From Streptomyces sp. NBC_01689 (GTDB taxonomy: Bacteria > Actinomycetota > Actinomycetes > Streptomycetales > Streptomycetaceae), in NCBI RefSeq assembly GCF_036250675.1, contig NZ_CP109592.1:1426001-1490000 (forward strand): a stretch of 64,000 bases of DNA, in the 5' to 3' direction. Made by a program: the position numbers and the translations under genes. Below, in pieces: positions 24,786 through 33,786 of the stretch; the first letter of the stretch is position 1; each line of letters opens with the position of its first letter. The notes under the pieces were generated by a model that worked only from the letters and a program-made list of their open reading frames with translations, made no database searches and was not told the origin of the DNA.

Positions 24786-25565
24786 GTGATTCACGAGGTC
24801 GACGAGGTCCTCAAGCGACTGCTCGGCAGCGGTGCGCTCGCCGGGTCCGGTATCGACGTCTCCTTCGACGCGCCGACCCGCGAGTGGGCGGCCCGGCGCA
24901 ACGGACCCGCCGTCAACACGTATCTGTACGACATCCGCGAGGACGTCAGACGCCGTGAACGCGGTGCCATGGCCGTGCGCGACGAGCGCGGTGTCGTGCT
25001 GCGCCGCCGCCAGCCGCCCCGCTGGTTCCGGCTGTCCTATCTCGTGACGGCCTGGACCAAACAACCGCAGGACGAACACCGGTTGCTGTCCGCCGTACTG
25101 GCCACCCTGCTCCCCCACGAGGTCCTGCCCCCCGAGCAACTCCCGGGCGCGCTCGGCGCGCTGGGCCTGTCCGTGCCGCTGACCGTGGCGGGGCTGCACA
25201 CCGAGTCCAGGTCCCTGGCCGAGATCTGGTCCGCGCTCGGGGGCGAACTGAAGCCCTCGCTGGACCTGGTGGTGACCGCGCCGTTCCCCGCGTACCCGGA
25301 GTACGACGCGGGCCCGCCGGTCACCGAGGGCGCCGCGGTCCGCGTGCGCGGCATGGACGGCACGCTGGAGGGATCGCCCGAACGGCACCACCAGACACGG
25401 CACTTGGCGCGGACCCCGGCAGTTGCCGGCCCGGCCTCGTCCGCCGCTTCCTCGTCCGGCACCCCCTCGTCCGGCACGGCGTCCCGCCCCGTCCCGTCCG
25501 GCAGCGGGCCCGCCGAGGATCACGGCGCCACCGGTCGCCCCGACGGAGAGAAGCGCCCCGAGTGA
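24786..25565 (+). CDS. DUF4255 / Pvc16-type tube-terminator protein
   Basis: A 259-aa protein. Residues 1-190 are the DUF4255 (Pvc16_N) domain: IHEVDEVLKRLLGSGALAGS, a region with NTYLYDIREDVRRRE, WFRLSYLVTAWTKQPQDEHR and LLSAVLATLLPHEVLP. The Afp16/Pvc16 family caps the end of the inner tube and limits its length. The last about 70 residues are Ser/Pro/Gly-rich and probably disordered. GTG 24786 follows GGGGGAG. Its stop overlaps the GTG start of the AAA+ ATPase gene, as in other eCIS loci. Confidence 0.9.
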   Translation: MIHEVDEVLKRLLGSGALAGSGIDVSFDAPTREWAARRNGPAVNTYLYDIREDVRRRERGAMAVRDERGVVLRRRQPPRWFRLSYLVTAWTKQPQDEHRLLSAVLATLLPHEVLPPEQLPGALGALGLSVPLTVAGLHTESRSLAEIWSALGGELKPSLDLVVTAPFPAYPEYDAGPPVTEGAAVRVRGMDGTLEGSPERHHQTRHLARTPAVAGPASSAASSSGTPSSGTASRPVPSGSGPAEDHGATGRPDGEKRPE

Positions 25566-27604
25566 GTCCGTACGACCCGGGGGCCGTCGCCGCCTCCTCC
25601 ACGCCCGGTGAAGCGTACGGGGACCCGGCGGACCCCCTCCTCTCCCGGCTGTCCCTGCTGCGCGAGCGGGTGGCCCTGCTGGTGGAACGGCGCAGTGCCA
25701 CCGACCCCACCGCGACCGATCCGCTGCGCGGCCTGTACCTGTCCGAGGAAGCGGTCCGGCACCTGCTGGAACCGGCCGGGCAGGACCCGGTGTCCGAGGA
25801 CTGGAACCCCGAACGGGGCGACCGCCTGGACCTGCTCGCCGGACGTCTCGGACTGACCGAACTCGACGTCCGCATCCTGCTCATCGCCCTCGCTCCGGAC
25901 CTGGAGCGCACCTTCGAGCCGCTGTACGGCTACCTCAACGACGACGTGGGCCGCCGCCGGGCCACCACGGGACTCGCGCTCGACCTGTGCGGACTTCCCG
26001 CCCATCAGGCCGCCTCCCGGGCGCGCTTCCACCCTTCGGCACCGCTGTCCGCACTGGGCCTCGTGGTGGTCGAGGAGCCCGAACGCCCTTTCCTCAGCCG
26101 GTCGTTGCGTGTTCCGGACCGGCTGGTGGCGCATCTGCTCGGGGACGAGACACTCGACGCGGCGCTGAGTGGCCGGGTCCGCGGAGTGCGCGCGCCGGGG
26201 CGGGGCGAGCGGTACGACGAGGACTTCCTGCTCCGGCTCGCCGACCGGCTGGCCCGGGGACGGCTCCCCGTGTACCTGCGCGAGCACCGGGCCGGAGACG
26301 GTCTCGCCTGCGCCGCGGCCGCCCTGGGCCGCTCCGGACGGGAGGCGCTCCACCTCACCCCCGGCGGCACCGACGCTCAGGAGCCGATCGCCGAACTCCT
26401 GCGCGAGGCGCGGCTGCGGAACTGCGCGATCGTCGTGTCCCCGCTGCCGGAGGACCCCGCGCCGCTGATGCGGGCCCTGGCGGTGGAGGACGTGCCCGTC
26501 CTGTTCAGCGACGGCCGACCCTACGACCCGCACTGGTGCGATCACCGTGATCCGCTCGTCCTCGACGCGCCCCGGCTGCGGTCAGCTGCCGTGGAGGCGT
26601 GGGCGACGGCACTCGGCGAGGAGACCGCGCCCGGAGCCGGAACCGGCTTCGACCTCGCGCCGGTCGTCGCGCCCTACCGGCTCGGCGGCGACCGCATCGT
26701 ACGTGCCGCCCGTGCCGCGCGGGACCTCGCCGCGTTCGACGGCGGCCCGCTCACCCCGGCCCATCTGCGCCTCGCCGCCCGGCAGCAGTCGGCCTCGGGC
26801 CTCGAACAGCACGCCCGCCGGGTCCGTCCCGACGTCGGCTGGGACGACCTCGTCCTGCCCGACGGACCGCTCGGGCAACTGCGTGAACTGGCCCTGCGCG
26901 CCCGGCACCGCGACCGTGTCCTCGGCGAGTGGCGGCTGAGCGCGGGCGGCGGACGGGGCCGGGGTGTCCTCGGCCTGTTCGCCGGCGACTCGGGAACCGG
27001 CAAGACCCTGTCCGCCGAGGTCGTCGCCGCCGAACTCGGCCTCGACCTCTACGTGGTGCAGCTCTCCTCCGTCGTCGACAAGTACGTCGGCGAGACCGAG
27101 AAAAACCTGGAACGCATCTTCACCGAGGCCGACCGCACCGATGCCGTCCTCCTCTTCGACGAGGCGGACTCGGTGTTCGGCAAGCGGTCCGAGGTCAAGG
27201 ACGCGCACGACCGGTACGCCAACATGGAGAGTTCCTATCTGCTCCAGCGTCTCGAGTCCTTCGAAGGCATCGCGCTGCTGACCACCAACCTGCGCGCCAA
27301 CATCGACGAGGCGTTCACCCGCCGGCTCGACCTCGTGGTGGACTTCCCGTTCCCGGACGCGGACCAGCGGCTGGCCCTGTGGTGGCACGCCCTGACCCAT
27401 GTACCGCGTGCCGACGGCATCGACCCGCGGGCTGTCGCCCGGGACTTCGAGCTCGCGGGGGGTTCGATCCGCAGCGCCGTCGTCACCGCGGCCTACACGG
27501 CAGCGGGCCGTGACGCGGAGGTCACCACGGCGGATCTGCTGGAGGGCGCGCGGCGCGAGTACCGCAAGGCGGGGCGGCTGGTGCCGGGCGAGGGGAGCTG
27601 GTGA
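25562..27604 (+). CDS. AAA+ ATPase of the injection system (Pvc15/Afp15 type)
   Basis: A 680-aa protein. The N-terminal about 420 residues are the family-specific helical/alpha-beta part (LYLSEEAVRHLLEPAGQDPV, TELDVRILLIALAPDLERTF). The AAA+ domain has Walker A GDSGTGKT near residue 475, Walker B LLFDEADSVF near residue 530 and the Arg finger TRRLDLVVDFPFPD near residue 585. Pvc15-type ATPases are part of every eCIS locus and are thought to help assembly or loading of cargo. The GTG start overlaps the upstream stop (GTGA). A hairpin terminator at 27676-27714 ends this two-gene operon. Confidence 0.95.
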   Translation: MSPYDPGAVAASSTPGEAYGDPADPLLSRLSLLRERVALLVERRSATDPTATDPLRGLYLSEEAVRHLLEPAGQDPVSEDWNPERGDRLDLLAGRLGLTELDVRILLIALAPDLERTFEPLYGYLNDDVGRRRATTGLALDLCGLPAHQAASRARFHPSAPLSALGLVVVEEPERPFLSRSLRVPDRLVAHLLGDETLDAALSGRVRGVRAPGRGERYDEDFLLRLADRLARGRLPVYLREHRAGDGLACAAAALGRSGREALHLTPGGTDAQEPIAELLREARLRNCAIVVSPLPEDPAPLMRALAVEDVPVLFSDGRPYDPHWCDHRDPLVLDAPRLRSAAVEAWATALGEETAPGAGTGFDLAPVVAPYRLGGDRIVRAARAARDLAAFDGGPLTPAHLRLAARQQSASGLEQHARRVRPDVGWDDLVLPDGPLGQLRELALRARHRDRVLGEWRLSAGGGRGRGVLGLFAGDSGTGKTLSAEVVAAELGLDLYVVQLSSVVDKYVGETEKNLERIFTEADRTDAVLLFDEADSVFGKRSEVKDAHDRYANMESSYLLQRLESFEGIALLTTNLRANIDEAFTRRLDLVVDFPFPDADQRLALWWHALTHVPRADGIDPRAVARDFELAGGSIRSAVVTAAYTAAGRDAEVTTADLLEGARREYRKAGRLVPGEGSW

Positions 27605-27675
27605 CTCCCGCGCCACGGACCGCGGTCCCGCACACCGGGCCCGGCCCCGCTCCCCCGGCCCGCGCCGAGACGTAA

Positions 27676-27714
27676 CGGTGCCCGGCCGGTTCCTCATGGA
27701 CCAGCCGGGCACCG
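27676..27714. terminator. Bidirectional terminator
   Basis: CGGTGCCCGGC (27676-27686) pairs perfectly with 27704-27714, 17-nt loop. It lies between the convergent ATPase gene and the membrane protein gene. Confidence 0.8.
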
Positions 27715-27740
27715 ACGCGTCAGGTGGCGGACGCGTCCCG

Positions 27741-29144
27741 TCACACGGTGAACTTGACGGCTTCGAGCCAGAGCGACTGGTCCAGGGTGCCGCCGAAGAT
27801 GTACGAGGGCGGCTTGTTGCACTGCAGGCCGAGCCAGGCCCGGTCGTGGACGTGGGCGTTCTGGCAGATGGTCCCCTCACCCACGTTGATGCCGAAGGCC
27901 AGCATGTACGGGTCGTCGGCCTTGGTGGATCCGAGATACAGGTCGACGCCGTCGGCCACGCTCGTCCAGGGGTTCAGCCACTCCTTGACGTGGACGAACT
28001 CGTTGCCGTTCACGCCCTTGGTGCCGGACACGGCGAGGTTGAGGGACTTGATCGGCCGGTTCTGTCCCACCGTGCCCGCCAGCGCGCCGTCGCAGACCGG
28101 CTTCTGCCAGCCCTCGCCCGTCTCGTAGGCCCGGTAGCAGATGTGCCGGACGCCCGGGTCGTCGGCGGCGAGCCGGGTGACCGCGGTCGCCGCCGTCACC
28201 ACGGGGGCCTTGGTCTCCTCCTTCTTCTTCTCCTGACCGCCGCCCCCGCCGCCTCCGCCGGCCGGCTTCCCGGTCGGGGTCGGTGCGGCCTCCTGGGTCG
28301 GGGCCTGGGCGGGGATCGAGGGCGGCGGGAGCGGCAGGGACGGCGAGGGACTGGGCGGCAGGGTGCTGACGCCGGCTTCCTGGAGTTTCTCCGTGGCGGC
28401 GCTGCGGACCTGCGGCTTGTAGGCCAGCCACAGCATCACGAAGGTGATCGCGAGCGCCATGAACACCCCCAGGAACGTCGCCAGCCAGCGCGGCAGGAAA
28501 CCACGCTGGACATACGTCCCCTCCACCGGCTGGGCCTTGACCCCGGACCGCTGCACACTCAGCGCGTAAGGCCGCTGCTCCTTCGACCCGAACCAGATGA
28601 TCTGCCGCGGCCTCAACGTCGCCTTGACGAACGCCGCCCGCCCCGGTTCGATCTGCACATTCCCCGGATGGATGTCGTACGACAGATGATCCCCGGTATC
28701 GCCCCCACCCACCGACGCCGTCAACCGCGTATTGCCGAGGTTGTCGATCGCCAGCCTCGAACGCCCCCTGAACCGCCCCTTGACCGTCGGCGGCACCAGC
28801 TCCGCCCGCACCTCGGTGAAAGGCGTGATCGTCAGGTTGCCCTCAGGGACCGTCGTCGCCTCAGGATGCTCGGTCGGCGTGATCCGCACGGCGTACGGAT
28901 GAGGACCCGCGCTCGCGTCAGGACTGCGCGGCGGCGCGAACGTCAGCTCCACCGTCCCCGTCGTCCCCGGAAACAGCCGCAGACTCCGCGGCTCCACCGA
29001 CGTCCACGGAGCCACCTCACCCACCGGCTCGAAACGGTACTCGTCCACCACATCACCGGTATTGCGCAGACGCAGCCGCACCTTGGTACTGCCACCGGGA
29101 TCCACAGTGCTGGAGGCGGGCTCCAGCGAAGTCCATAGGCTCAC
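27741..29144 (-). CDS. eCIS-locus membrane protein with C-terminal ChW-like repeats
   Basis: A 467-aa protein. Residues 1-200 form two Ig-like, COG1470-type domains (SSTVDPGGSTKVRLRLRNTG, EVAPWTSVEPRSLRLFPGTT). One transmembrane helix follows at about 217-238 (WLATFLGVFMALAITFVMLW), then a Pro-rich stretch, an 8-Gly run and a Lys/Glu patch, and a C-terminal domain with two ChW-like repeats (GEGWQKPVCDGALAGTVGQN and KEWLNPWTSVADG). No signal peptide is seen, so the Ig part should be cytoplasmic and the ChW part outside. Similar genes occur in Streptomyces CIS loci, and one (CisA, as I recall) recruits particles to the membrane; that equivalence is inferred. It runs against the structural genes. 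Confidence 0.82.
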   Translation of the reverse strand: MSLWTSLEPASSTVDPGGSTKVRLRLRNTGDVVDEYRFEPVGEVAPWTSVEPRSLRLFPGTTGTVELTFAPPRSPDASAGPHPYAVRITPTEHPEATTVPEGNLTITPFTEVRAELVPPTVKGRFRGRSRLAIDNLGNTRLTASVGGGDTGDHLSYDIHPGNVQIEPGRAAFVKATLRPRQIIWFGSKEQRPYALSVQRSGVKAQPVEGTYVQRGFLPRWLATFLGVFMALAITFVMLWLAYKPQVRSAATEKLQEAGVSTLPPSPSPSLPLPPPSIPAQAPTQEAAPTPTGKPAGGGGGGGGQEKKKEETKAPVVTAATAVTRLAADDPGVRHICYRAYETGEGWQKPVCDGALAGTVGQNRPIKSLNLAVSGTKGVNGNEFVHVKEWLNPWTSVADGVDLYLGSTKADDPYMLAFGINVGEGTICQNAHVHDRAWLGLQCNKPPSYIFGGTLDQSLWLEAVKFTV

Positions 29145-29283
29145 CTGTCGACGCTATGACCGCGGGCGCGCTCCCGTCAGCAGGCGTCGGGGCACGGTGG
29201 GGTGCCCGAAGGACCGCGGCCCGCTGCCCTTGCCGGACGACCCGAACCGCCCGCGGCACCGGTGGAGTCCAGTCGGCCGCCGG

Positions 29284-30927
29284 TCAGCGCCGGGGCAGCG
29301 TCCCTCCGGTCGCCACGAGGACGAACTGCGCGTAGGAGTCGGCGTTCATCAGGGCCCGGCGGCCCATCGCGTACCAGTTCAGCTGCTTCGCGGGGTGGGC
29401 CGACTCGTCCTTGCCGGTGTACTGGTCCGCGTCCCGGGCGACCCGCTTGCCCAGCCGGTCCGCCGAGTAGTCGGCGAGCTCCTGCTGACTCCATCCCAGC
29501 GTCTGCGCCGTTCCCGTGTCGGCCCGGTCCTCGTTGAGTTCGTGCTCGTAGGGGCTGTACTGGTAGTCGAGCGTGCCCGCGAACCGGTGCGTGGCCTCGT
29601 GGATGATGTACCAGACGTTCTCGCCGAGGGCGCGCAGGTTGATCGGGCCGCCGCGCCCGGCGTCCATGGTCGGCAGTTCCTCGCTCTTCATGTCGTGCGG
29701 ACTGAGGCGTTCGCCGACGGTGGGGGCGACCCACCCGGCCACGTTGACCTGGTTGGATCCGAGCGCCCCGAGGTCGTACCAGGAGGTCTCGCCGGCCAGC
29801 GCTATCTGCGCGCCCGCCGCGTCCAGCCCCCGCTGGACGCGGCGGAGCACCTCGGCGACGTGGGGCAGGAGCGGCTGGATCTCCTGGGGCGTGGCCCGTT
29901 GGAAGGCCGGGAAGCCGGAGCGGAGCGCGTCGAGCACCGGTCCGCCGGGGGCGCCGCTCGCGCTCACCATGGTGAGGGCCGTGGCGAGACGCTGCTTGGT
30001 CTCCACCAGCGCTCTGCGTACGTTGGCCTCGCGCTCCTTGTAGGCGGTGCCGTCCCGGTGCGCCTGGGGCGTGTCGGGGATGGTGCCGCGCTGCGAGAAG
30101 GCGATGTTGCCGCTGCCGAAGTGACGTCCGGTGGCGTCGTCGAACGTGTCCCCGTGATGGGCACCGGGGGCGCCCAACTGGGCCGAGGTGGCGGTGCGGT
30201 GGGGATTCGCCTCGTCCTGCCAGACACCCTCCTGCTGCCCGCCCGTGACGCCGTGCGTCCGGGTGCTGGCGTTGTAGGTCCAGACGGTGCGCTGGATCGC
30301 CGGTGCCCCCGACGCCTGCCCGGGGCCGGTCGTCCCCGTGCCGTCGGCGACCGCGCGCTGCACCGGGGGCGCCCCGCTCATCACCCGCCGGGCGTTCTCC
30401 TCGGCCTGGACCTCGGCCCAGTCCCCGGTGTCGGACACCATCAGTCCGGAACCGTTGTCGGTGCCGGGGACGGGACCCCGGCTCTGCTGGCGGTAGTGGT
30501 CCAGCTCGTGGGCGAGGACGTGCTTGTCCTGGCCGTCCCAGACCACGTCGGCACCGGAGGTGAAGGCCTTCGCGCCGATCGCGGCCGCCGCCTGCCGGGC
30601 CGCCGCGTCGGTGTGGACGCGTACGCCGCTGAAGTCCTCACCGCCGTAACGGCCTTCCATCTCCGTCCGCAGCGGTGCGTCCAGCGGCCGCCCGGGAGAG
30701 CGCAGCACCTCGTGCACCGCGGAGCGCTGCACGGACGGGCCGTGTCCGCAGTCCGCGCCGTGCTCGTGGCGCTGCTCCTCGACGGCGCGGGCCACCGCCG
30801 CGTTGCCCGCGGCGCGCTGCAGCACCTGGAGCCGGCCGGCGGGTCCCGGCGCGGCGGCCCGTGCGGCCGGGCCGGCCGCACCCGCCCGGCCACGGGTCTT
30901 GTCGGTGTCCTTGTCCTGTGCGTGCAC
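29284..30927 (-). CDS. DUF4157 protein with C-terminal deuterolysin-like metallopeptidase, candidate cargo
   Basis: A 547-aa protein starting at GTG 30927 with GGGGAG upstream. Residues 33-49 carry VLQRAAGNAAVARAV; residues about 75-150 are the DUF4157 domain (FSGVRVHTDAAARQAAAAIG, HVLAHELDHYRQQ with a HELDH metal motif). The C-terminus has a second zinc motif HEATH at 443-447, followed by RFAGTLDYQY (third-ligand Asp region) and ALMNADSYAQF near 525-535. HExxH plus GTxD plus NADSYAxF is the pattern of M35 aspzincin / lysine-specific metalloendopeptidases. DUF4157 proteins accompany eCIS as cargo or cargo carriers, so this looks like a toxin protease to be loaded (inference). VQR/IQR motifs recur at about 66, 189 and 211. 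Confidence 0.85.
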   Translation of the reverse strand: MHAQDKDTDKTRGRAGAAGPAARAAAPGPAGRLQVLQRAAGNAAVARAVEEQRHEHGADCGHGPSVQRSAVHEVLRSPGRPLDAPLRTEMEGRYGGEDFSGVRVHTDAAARQAAAAIGAKAFTSGADVVWDGQDKHVLAHELDHYRQQSRGPVPGTDNGSGLMVSDTGDWAEVQAEENARRVMSGAPPVQRAVADGTGTTGPGQASGAPAIQRTVWTYNASTRTHGVTGGQQEGVWQDEANPHRTATSAQLGAPGAHHGDTFDDATGRHFGSGNIAFSQRGTIPDTPQAHRDGTAYKEREANVRRALVETKQRLATALTMVSASGAPGGPVLDALRSGFPAFQRATPQEIQPLLPHVAEVLRRVQRGLDAAGAQIALAGETSWYDLGALGSNQVNVAGWVAPTVGERLSPHDMKSEELPTMDAGRGGPINLRALGENVWYIIHEATHRFAGTLDYQYSPYEHELNEDRADTGTAQTLGWSQQELADYSADRLGKRVARDADQYTGKDESAHPAKQLNWYAMGRRALMNADSYAQFVLVATGGTLPRR

Positions 30928-31111
30928 TGGGACTCCCCTCGAACGCGGGTGCAGCAGCCTCCAAGGCCTACCGGACGGAGCGGCCCGGAGGGAACGTACT
31001 CGGGGGCAACGGCGGGGGCAGGGCCGAGGGGCGGCGGTACGGGCGGCACGCCGGGCTGCCCCTGCGGGCACCATCTCTGCCCCCGGGCAGGTACCGCAGG
31101 ACGTTTCGGCG

Positions 31112-31128
31112 CACGCGCTTCGCGCGTG
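31112..31128. promoter_or_regulatory. Inverted repeat in the sheath / DUF4157 divergent promoter region
   Basis: CACGCG-CTTCG-CGCGTG, 6-bp arms with a UUC-type loop, 44 bp before the sheath start. The 244-bp divergent spacer 30928-31171 must hold the main promoter of the structural operon; this is the clearest symmetric site in it. Confidence 0.35.
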
Positions 31129-31171
31129 AGGCTGAATGACGTCCCATCTCGTACCCCGAGGAGAGCAGAGC

Positions 31172-32752
31172 ATGCCGTCCTACCTGTCGCCGGGCGTCTA
31201 CGTCGAGGAGGTGGCCAGCGGCTCTCGTCCGATCGAGGGGGTGGGCACCTCGGTGGCGGCCTTCGTCGGGCTCGCCCCGTCGGGACCGCTCAACGAGCCG
31301 ACGCTGGTGACCAACTGGACGCAGTACGTCGCGGCCTTCGGTGAGTTCACCGACGGGTACTACCTCGCGCACTCCGTCTACGGGTTCTTCAACAACGGTG
31401 GCTCCGCCGCCTATGTCGTGCGGGTCGGCGGGGTGCCGGGCGGCGTGAACGGCGACGCGGCGGCTCCGGCCGCGGTGGCGGGTTCCGCGGCACAGGCCGC
31501 GCTGATGCCCGGGGAACCGCAGCAGCTCGGCACGTTCACGGTCAGCGCCGTCGCGGGCGGCTCGCTCAGCGTCGAGGTCGCCGACCCCGACGGCGAGGGC
31601 CCCGCGGAGCGGTTCAGGCTGATCGTCAAGGACGGCGAGAAGGCCGTCGAGACCTTCGACGTGACCGCGAAGAAGGGCGGCCGCACCTACGTGGTCACGC
31701 AGGTGAAGGAGCGCTCGAAGCTCATCACCGTGCAGGAGGCCGCGCCCGCCGCGCAGTTGGTCCGCCCCGACAACCAGACGGTGGCGCTGGCCGCCCCCGC
31801 GCCCTCGGCACCGGCCGTGCGGGACGAGGAGCGGGACGGTCACCCCGGCCCGGCGCAGTACCTCGGCGACTCGGCCGACCGCACCGGCTTCGGCGGCCTG
31901 GAGGCCGTGGACGAGGTCTCGATGGTCGCGGTGCCCGACCTGATGGCCGCCTACCAGCGCGGCGCGATCGACCTGGAGGCGGTCAAGGCCGTCCAGCTCG
32001 GTCTGATCGCGCACTGCGAGCTGATGGGTGACCGGGTCGCCGTCATCGACCCGCCGCCGAGCCTCAACGCCCGTCAGATCCGTGTCTGGCGCCAGGAGAC
32101 GGCGGGTTACGACTCCAAGTACGCGGCTCTCTACTACCCCTGGATCAAGGCGTTCGACCCGGCGACGGGCCAGACCAGGACGATTCCGCCGAGCGGCCAC
32201 GTCGCCGGCATCTGGGCCCGCAACGACTCCGAGCGCGGGGTGCACAAGGCCCCCGCCAACGAGGTCGTCCGCGGTGCGGTGGACCTGGAGCTGCAGATCA
32301 CCCGGGGCGAGCAGGACCTGCTCAACCCCATCGGCGTCAACTGCATCCGTGCCTTCCCCGGCCGCGGCATCCGCGTCTGGGGTGCCCGCACCATGTCCTC
32401 CGACCCGGCCTGGCGCTATCTCAACATCCGCCGGTACTTCAACTACCTGGAGGAGTCGATCCTGATCGGCACCCAGTGGGTGGTGTTCGAGCCGAACGAC
32501 CACGCGTTGTGGGCCCGGATCCGGCGCAACGTGTCCGCGTTCCTGGTCAACGAGTGGCGCAACGGCGCTCTCTTCGGCTCACGGCCGGAGGAGGCTTACT
32601 ACGTCAAGTGTGACGAGGAGACCAACCCGCCGGAGTCGGTCGACCTCGGCCGGGTCATCTGCGAGATCGGCATCGCGCCCGTGAAGCCCGCCGAGTTCGT
32701 GATCTTCCGGCTGGCCCAGTTCTCCAGCGGGAACGGCGAGTTGGAGGAGTAG
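31172..32752 (+). CDS. Contractile sheath protein
   Basis: A 526-aa phage-tail-sheath family protein. The start MPSYLSPGVYVEEVASGSRP is the canonical sheath N-terminus (YxxPGVYxEE), and the C-terminal domain has GRGIRVWGARTMSSDPAWRY, NIRRYFNYLEESILIGTQWV and FEPNDHALW, the most conserved sheath block. A variable insertion at about residues 110-235 includes Ala/Pro-rich linkers. Only one sheath gene is present, whereas Afp/PVC carry three. ATG 31172 follows GAGGAG; the ORF extension to 31136 is not needed. First gene of the main structural operon, with a hairpin downstream at 32778-32799. Confidence 0.97.
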   Translation: MPSYLSPGVYVEEVASGSRPIEGVGTSVAAFVGLAPSGPLNEPTLVTNWTQYVAAFGEFTDGYYLAHSVYGFFNNGGSAAYVVRVGGVPGGVNGDAAAPAAVAGSAAQAALMPGEPQQLGTFTVSAVAGGSLSVEVADPDGEGPAERFRLIVKDGEKAVETFDVTAKKGGRTYVVTQVKERSKLITVQEAAPAAQLVRPDNQTVALAAPAPSAPAVRDEERDGHPGPAQYLGDSADRTGFGGLEAVDEVSMVAVPDLMAAYQRGAIDLEAVKAVQLGLIAHCELMGDRVAVIDPPPSLNARQIRVWRQETAGYDSKYAALYYPWIKAFDPATGQTRTIPPSGHVAGIWARNDSERGVHKAPANEVVRGAVDLELQITRGEQDLLNPIGVNCIRAFPGRGIRVWGARTMSSDPAWRYLNIRRYFNYLEESILIGTQWVVFEPNDHALWARIRRNVSAFLVNEWRNGALFGSRPEEAYYVKCDEETNPPESVDLGRVICEIGIAPVKPAEFVIFRLAQFSSGNGELEE

Positions 32753-32777
32753 TCCGCGCGCCGGCGGTCCGCGTCGA

Positions 32778-32799
32778 GGTGACCGCCCCGGCGGTCACC
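32778..32799 (+). terminator. Hairpin between sheath and tube genes
   Basis: GGTGACCGCC followed after two C residues effectively by GGCGGTCACC; stem 9-10 bp. It lies 26 bp after the sheath stop and may attenuate transcription or protect the sheath mRNA 3' end, adjusting sheath against downstream expression. Confidence 0.55.
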
Positions 32800-32845
32800 G
32801 GCCGCACTTCGTACGTGTCAGAACCCTCAGAAGGACAGAGATCAG

Positions 32846-33289
32846 ATGAGTCTCCAGCCCGGTGACGCCCTCACCTCACACAATTTCGGCCTGCAGATCG
32901 ACGGTGTCATGGTCGAGTACCTCGCGGAGGTCAGCGGCCTCAGCATCGAGCAGGACGTCATCGAGTACCAGCAGGTCTCCTCGCAAGGCATCCCGGTCAC
33001 CAAGAAGCTGCCGGGTGTGAAGAAGGCCGGCACCTGCACGGTGGTGCGCGGCATGACGCAGTCGGCCGCCTTCAACCAGTGGATCACCGAGTCGGTCGCC
33101 GGTCAGATGAGCACCGCGCGCAAGAACGCCACCATCATGGTGATGGACTATCAGAACAACCCGGTCAAGCGGTACAACATGCGCAACGCCTGGTGCAGCA
33201 AGATCGACACCAGCACCGTCAAGGCGGGCGAGGCCTCCGCGCTCACCGAGACCGTCACGATCACCTTCGAAGAACTGGTCATCGAGTAA
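32846..33289 (+). CDS. Inner tube protein 1 (Pvc1/gp19 family)
   Basis: A 147-aa tail-tube protein of the T4 gp19-like/Pvc1 family: SHNFGLQIDGVMVEYLAEVS, GLSIEQDVIEYQQVSSQGIP, GTCTVVRGMTQSAAFNQWI and SALTETVTITFEELVIE. It polymerises as hexameric rings inside the sheath. It is distinct from the second tube-like protein at 37658, as usual in eCIS, where one forms the tube body and the other the initiator ring near the baseplate. An AGAAGGACAGAG site precedes ATG 32846. The stop overlaps the next start (TAATG). Confidence 0.95.
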   Translation: MSLQPGDALTSHNFGLQIDGVMVEYLAEVSGLSIEQDVIEYQQVSSQGIPVTKKLPGVKKAGTCTVVRGMTQSAAFNQWITESVAGQMSTARKNATIMVMDYQNNPVKRYNMRNAWCSKIDTSTVKAGEASALTETVTITFEELVIE

Positions 33290-33786
33290 TGCGCCGTACG
33301 GCTCCCAGGGCCGCCGGGGCCGCGGCCGTCGCCGAACCGGTGGCGGAGGCGGAAGCCCGGCCGGGGCCGGAGCAGTCCGCTGCTCCGGCCCCGGCCCCGG
33401 CCGCGTCACCGGAACCCCTGCGCACCGAGTTCGAGTTCGAGCTGCCGCGCGGGTACGTCGACGACTCCGGCACCGTGCACCGCCTCGGCGTGATGCGACT
33501 CGCCACCGCACGGGACGAGTTGATCCCGCTCCGGGACATGCGCGTCCAGGAGAACCCGGCCTACCTGTCCGTGGTGCTCCTCGGCCGGGTCATCACCCGG
33601 CTCGGCACACTGCCCCTGGTCCACGACGGGGTGGTGGAGAACATGTTCGCCTCCGACCTCGCGTTCCTGCAGGACTTCTACCGCCAGGTCAACGCCGAGG
33701 GGCACACCCGTGCCGCCGTCACCTGCCCGCACTGCGAGGAGCCGTTCGAGGTCGAACTCGGCGGGAGCCGCCTGGGGGAATCGTGA
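33289..33786 (+). CDS. Small Zn-knuckle protein, tail-assembly-chaperone-like
   Basis: A 165-aa protein. Residues 1-45 are Ala/Pro-rich; the ordered part begins LRTEFEFELPRGYVDDSGTV and includes LATARDELIPLRDMRVQENP, YLSVVLLGRVITRLGTLPLV and a C-terminal CPHCEEPFEVEL half zinc knuckle. Proteins with this conserved region directly follow the tube gene in Streptomyces-type eCIS and in many phages, where the small genes after the tube act as assembly chaperones for the tape measure. Role here is inferred from position. It starts inside the tube stop codon and its own stop overlaps the next GTG. Confidence 0.85.
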   Translation: MRRTAPRAAGAAAVAEPVAEAEARPGPEQSAAPAPAPAASPEPLRTEFEFELPRGYVDDSGTVHRLGVMRLATARDELIPLRDMRVQENPAYLSVVLLGRVITRLGTLPLVHDGVVENMFASDLAFLQDFYRQVNAEGHTRAAVTCPHCEEPFEVELGGSRLGES

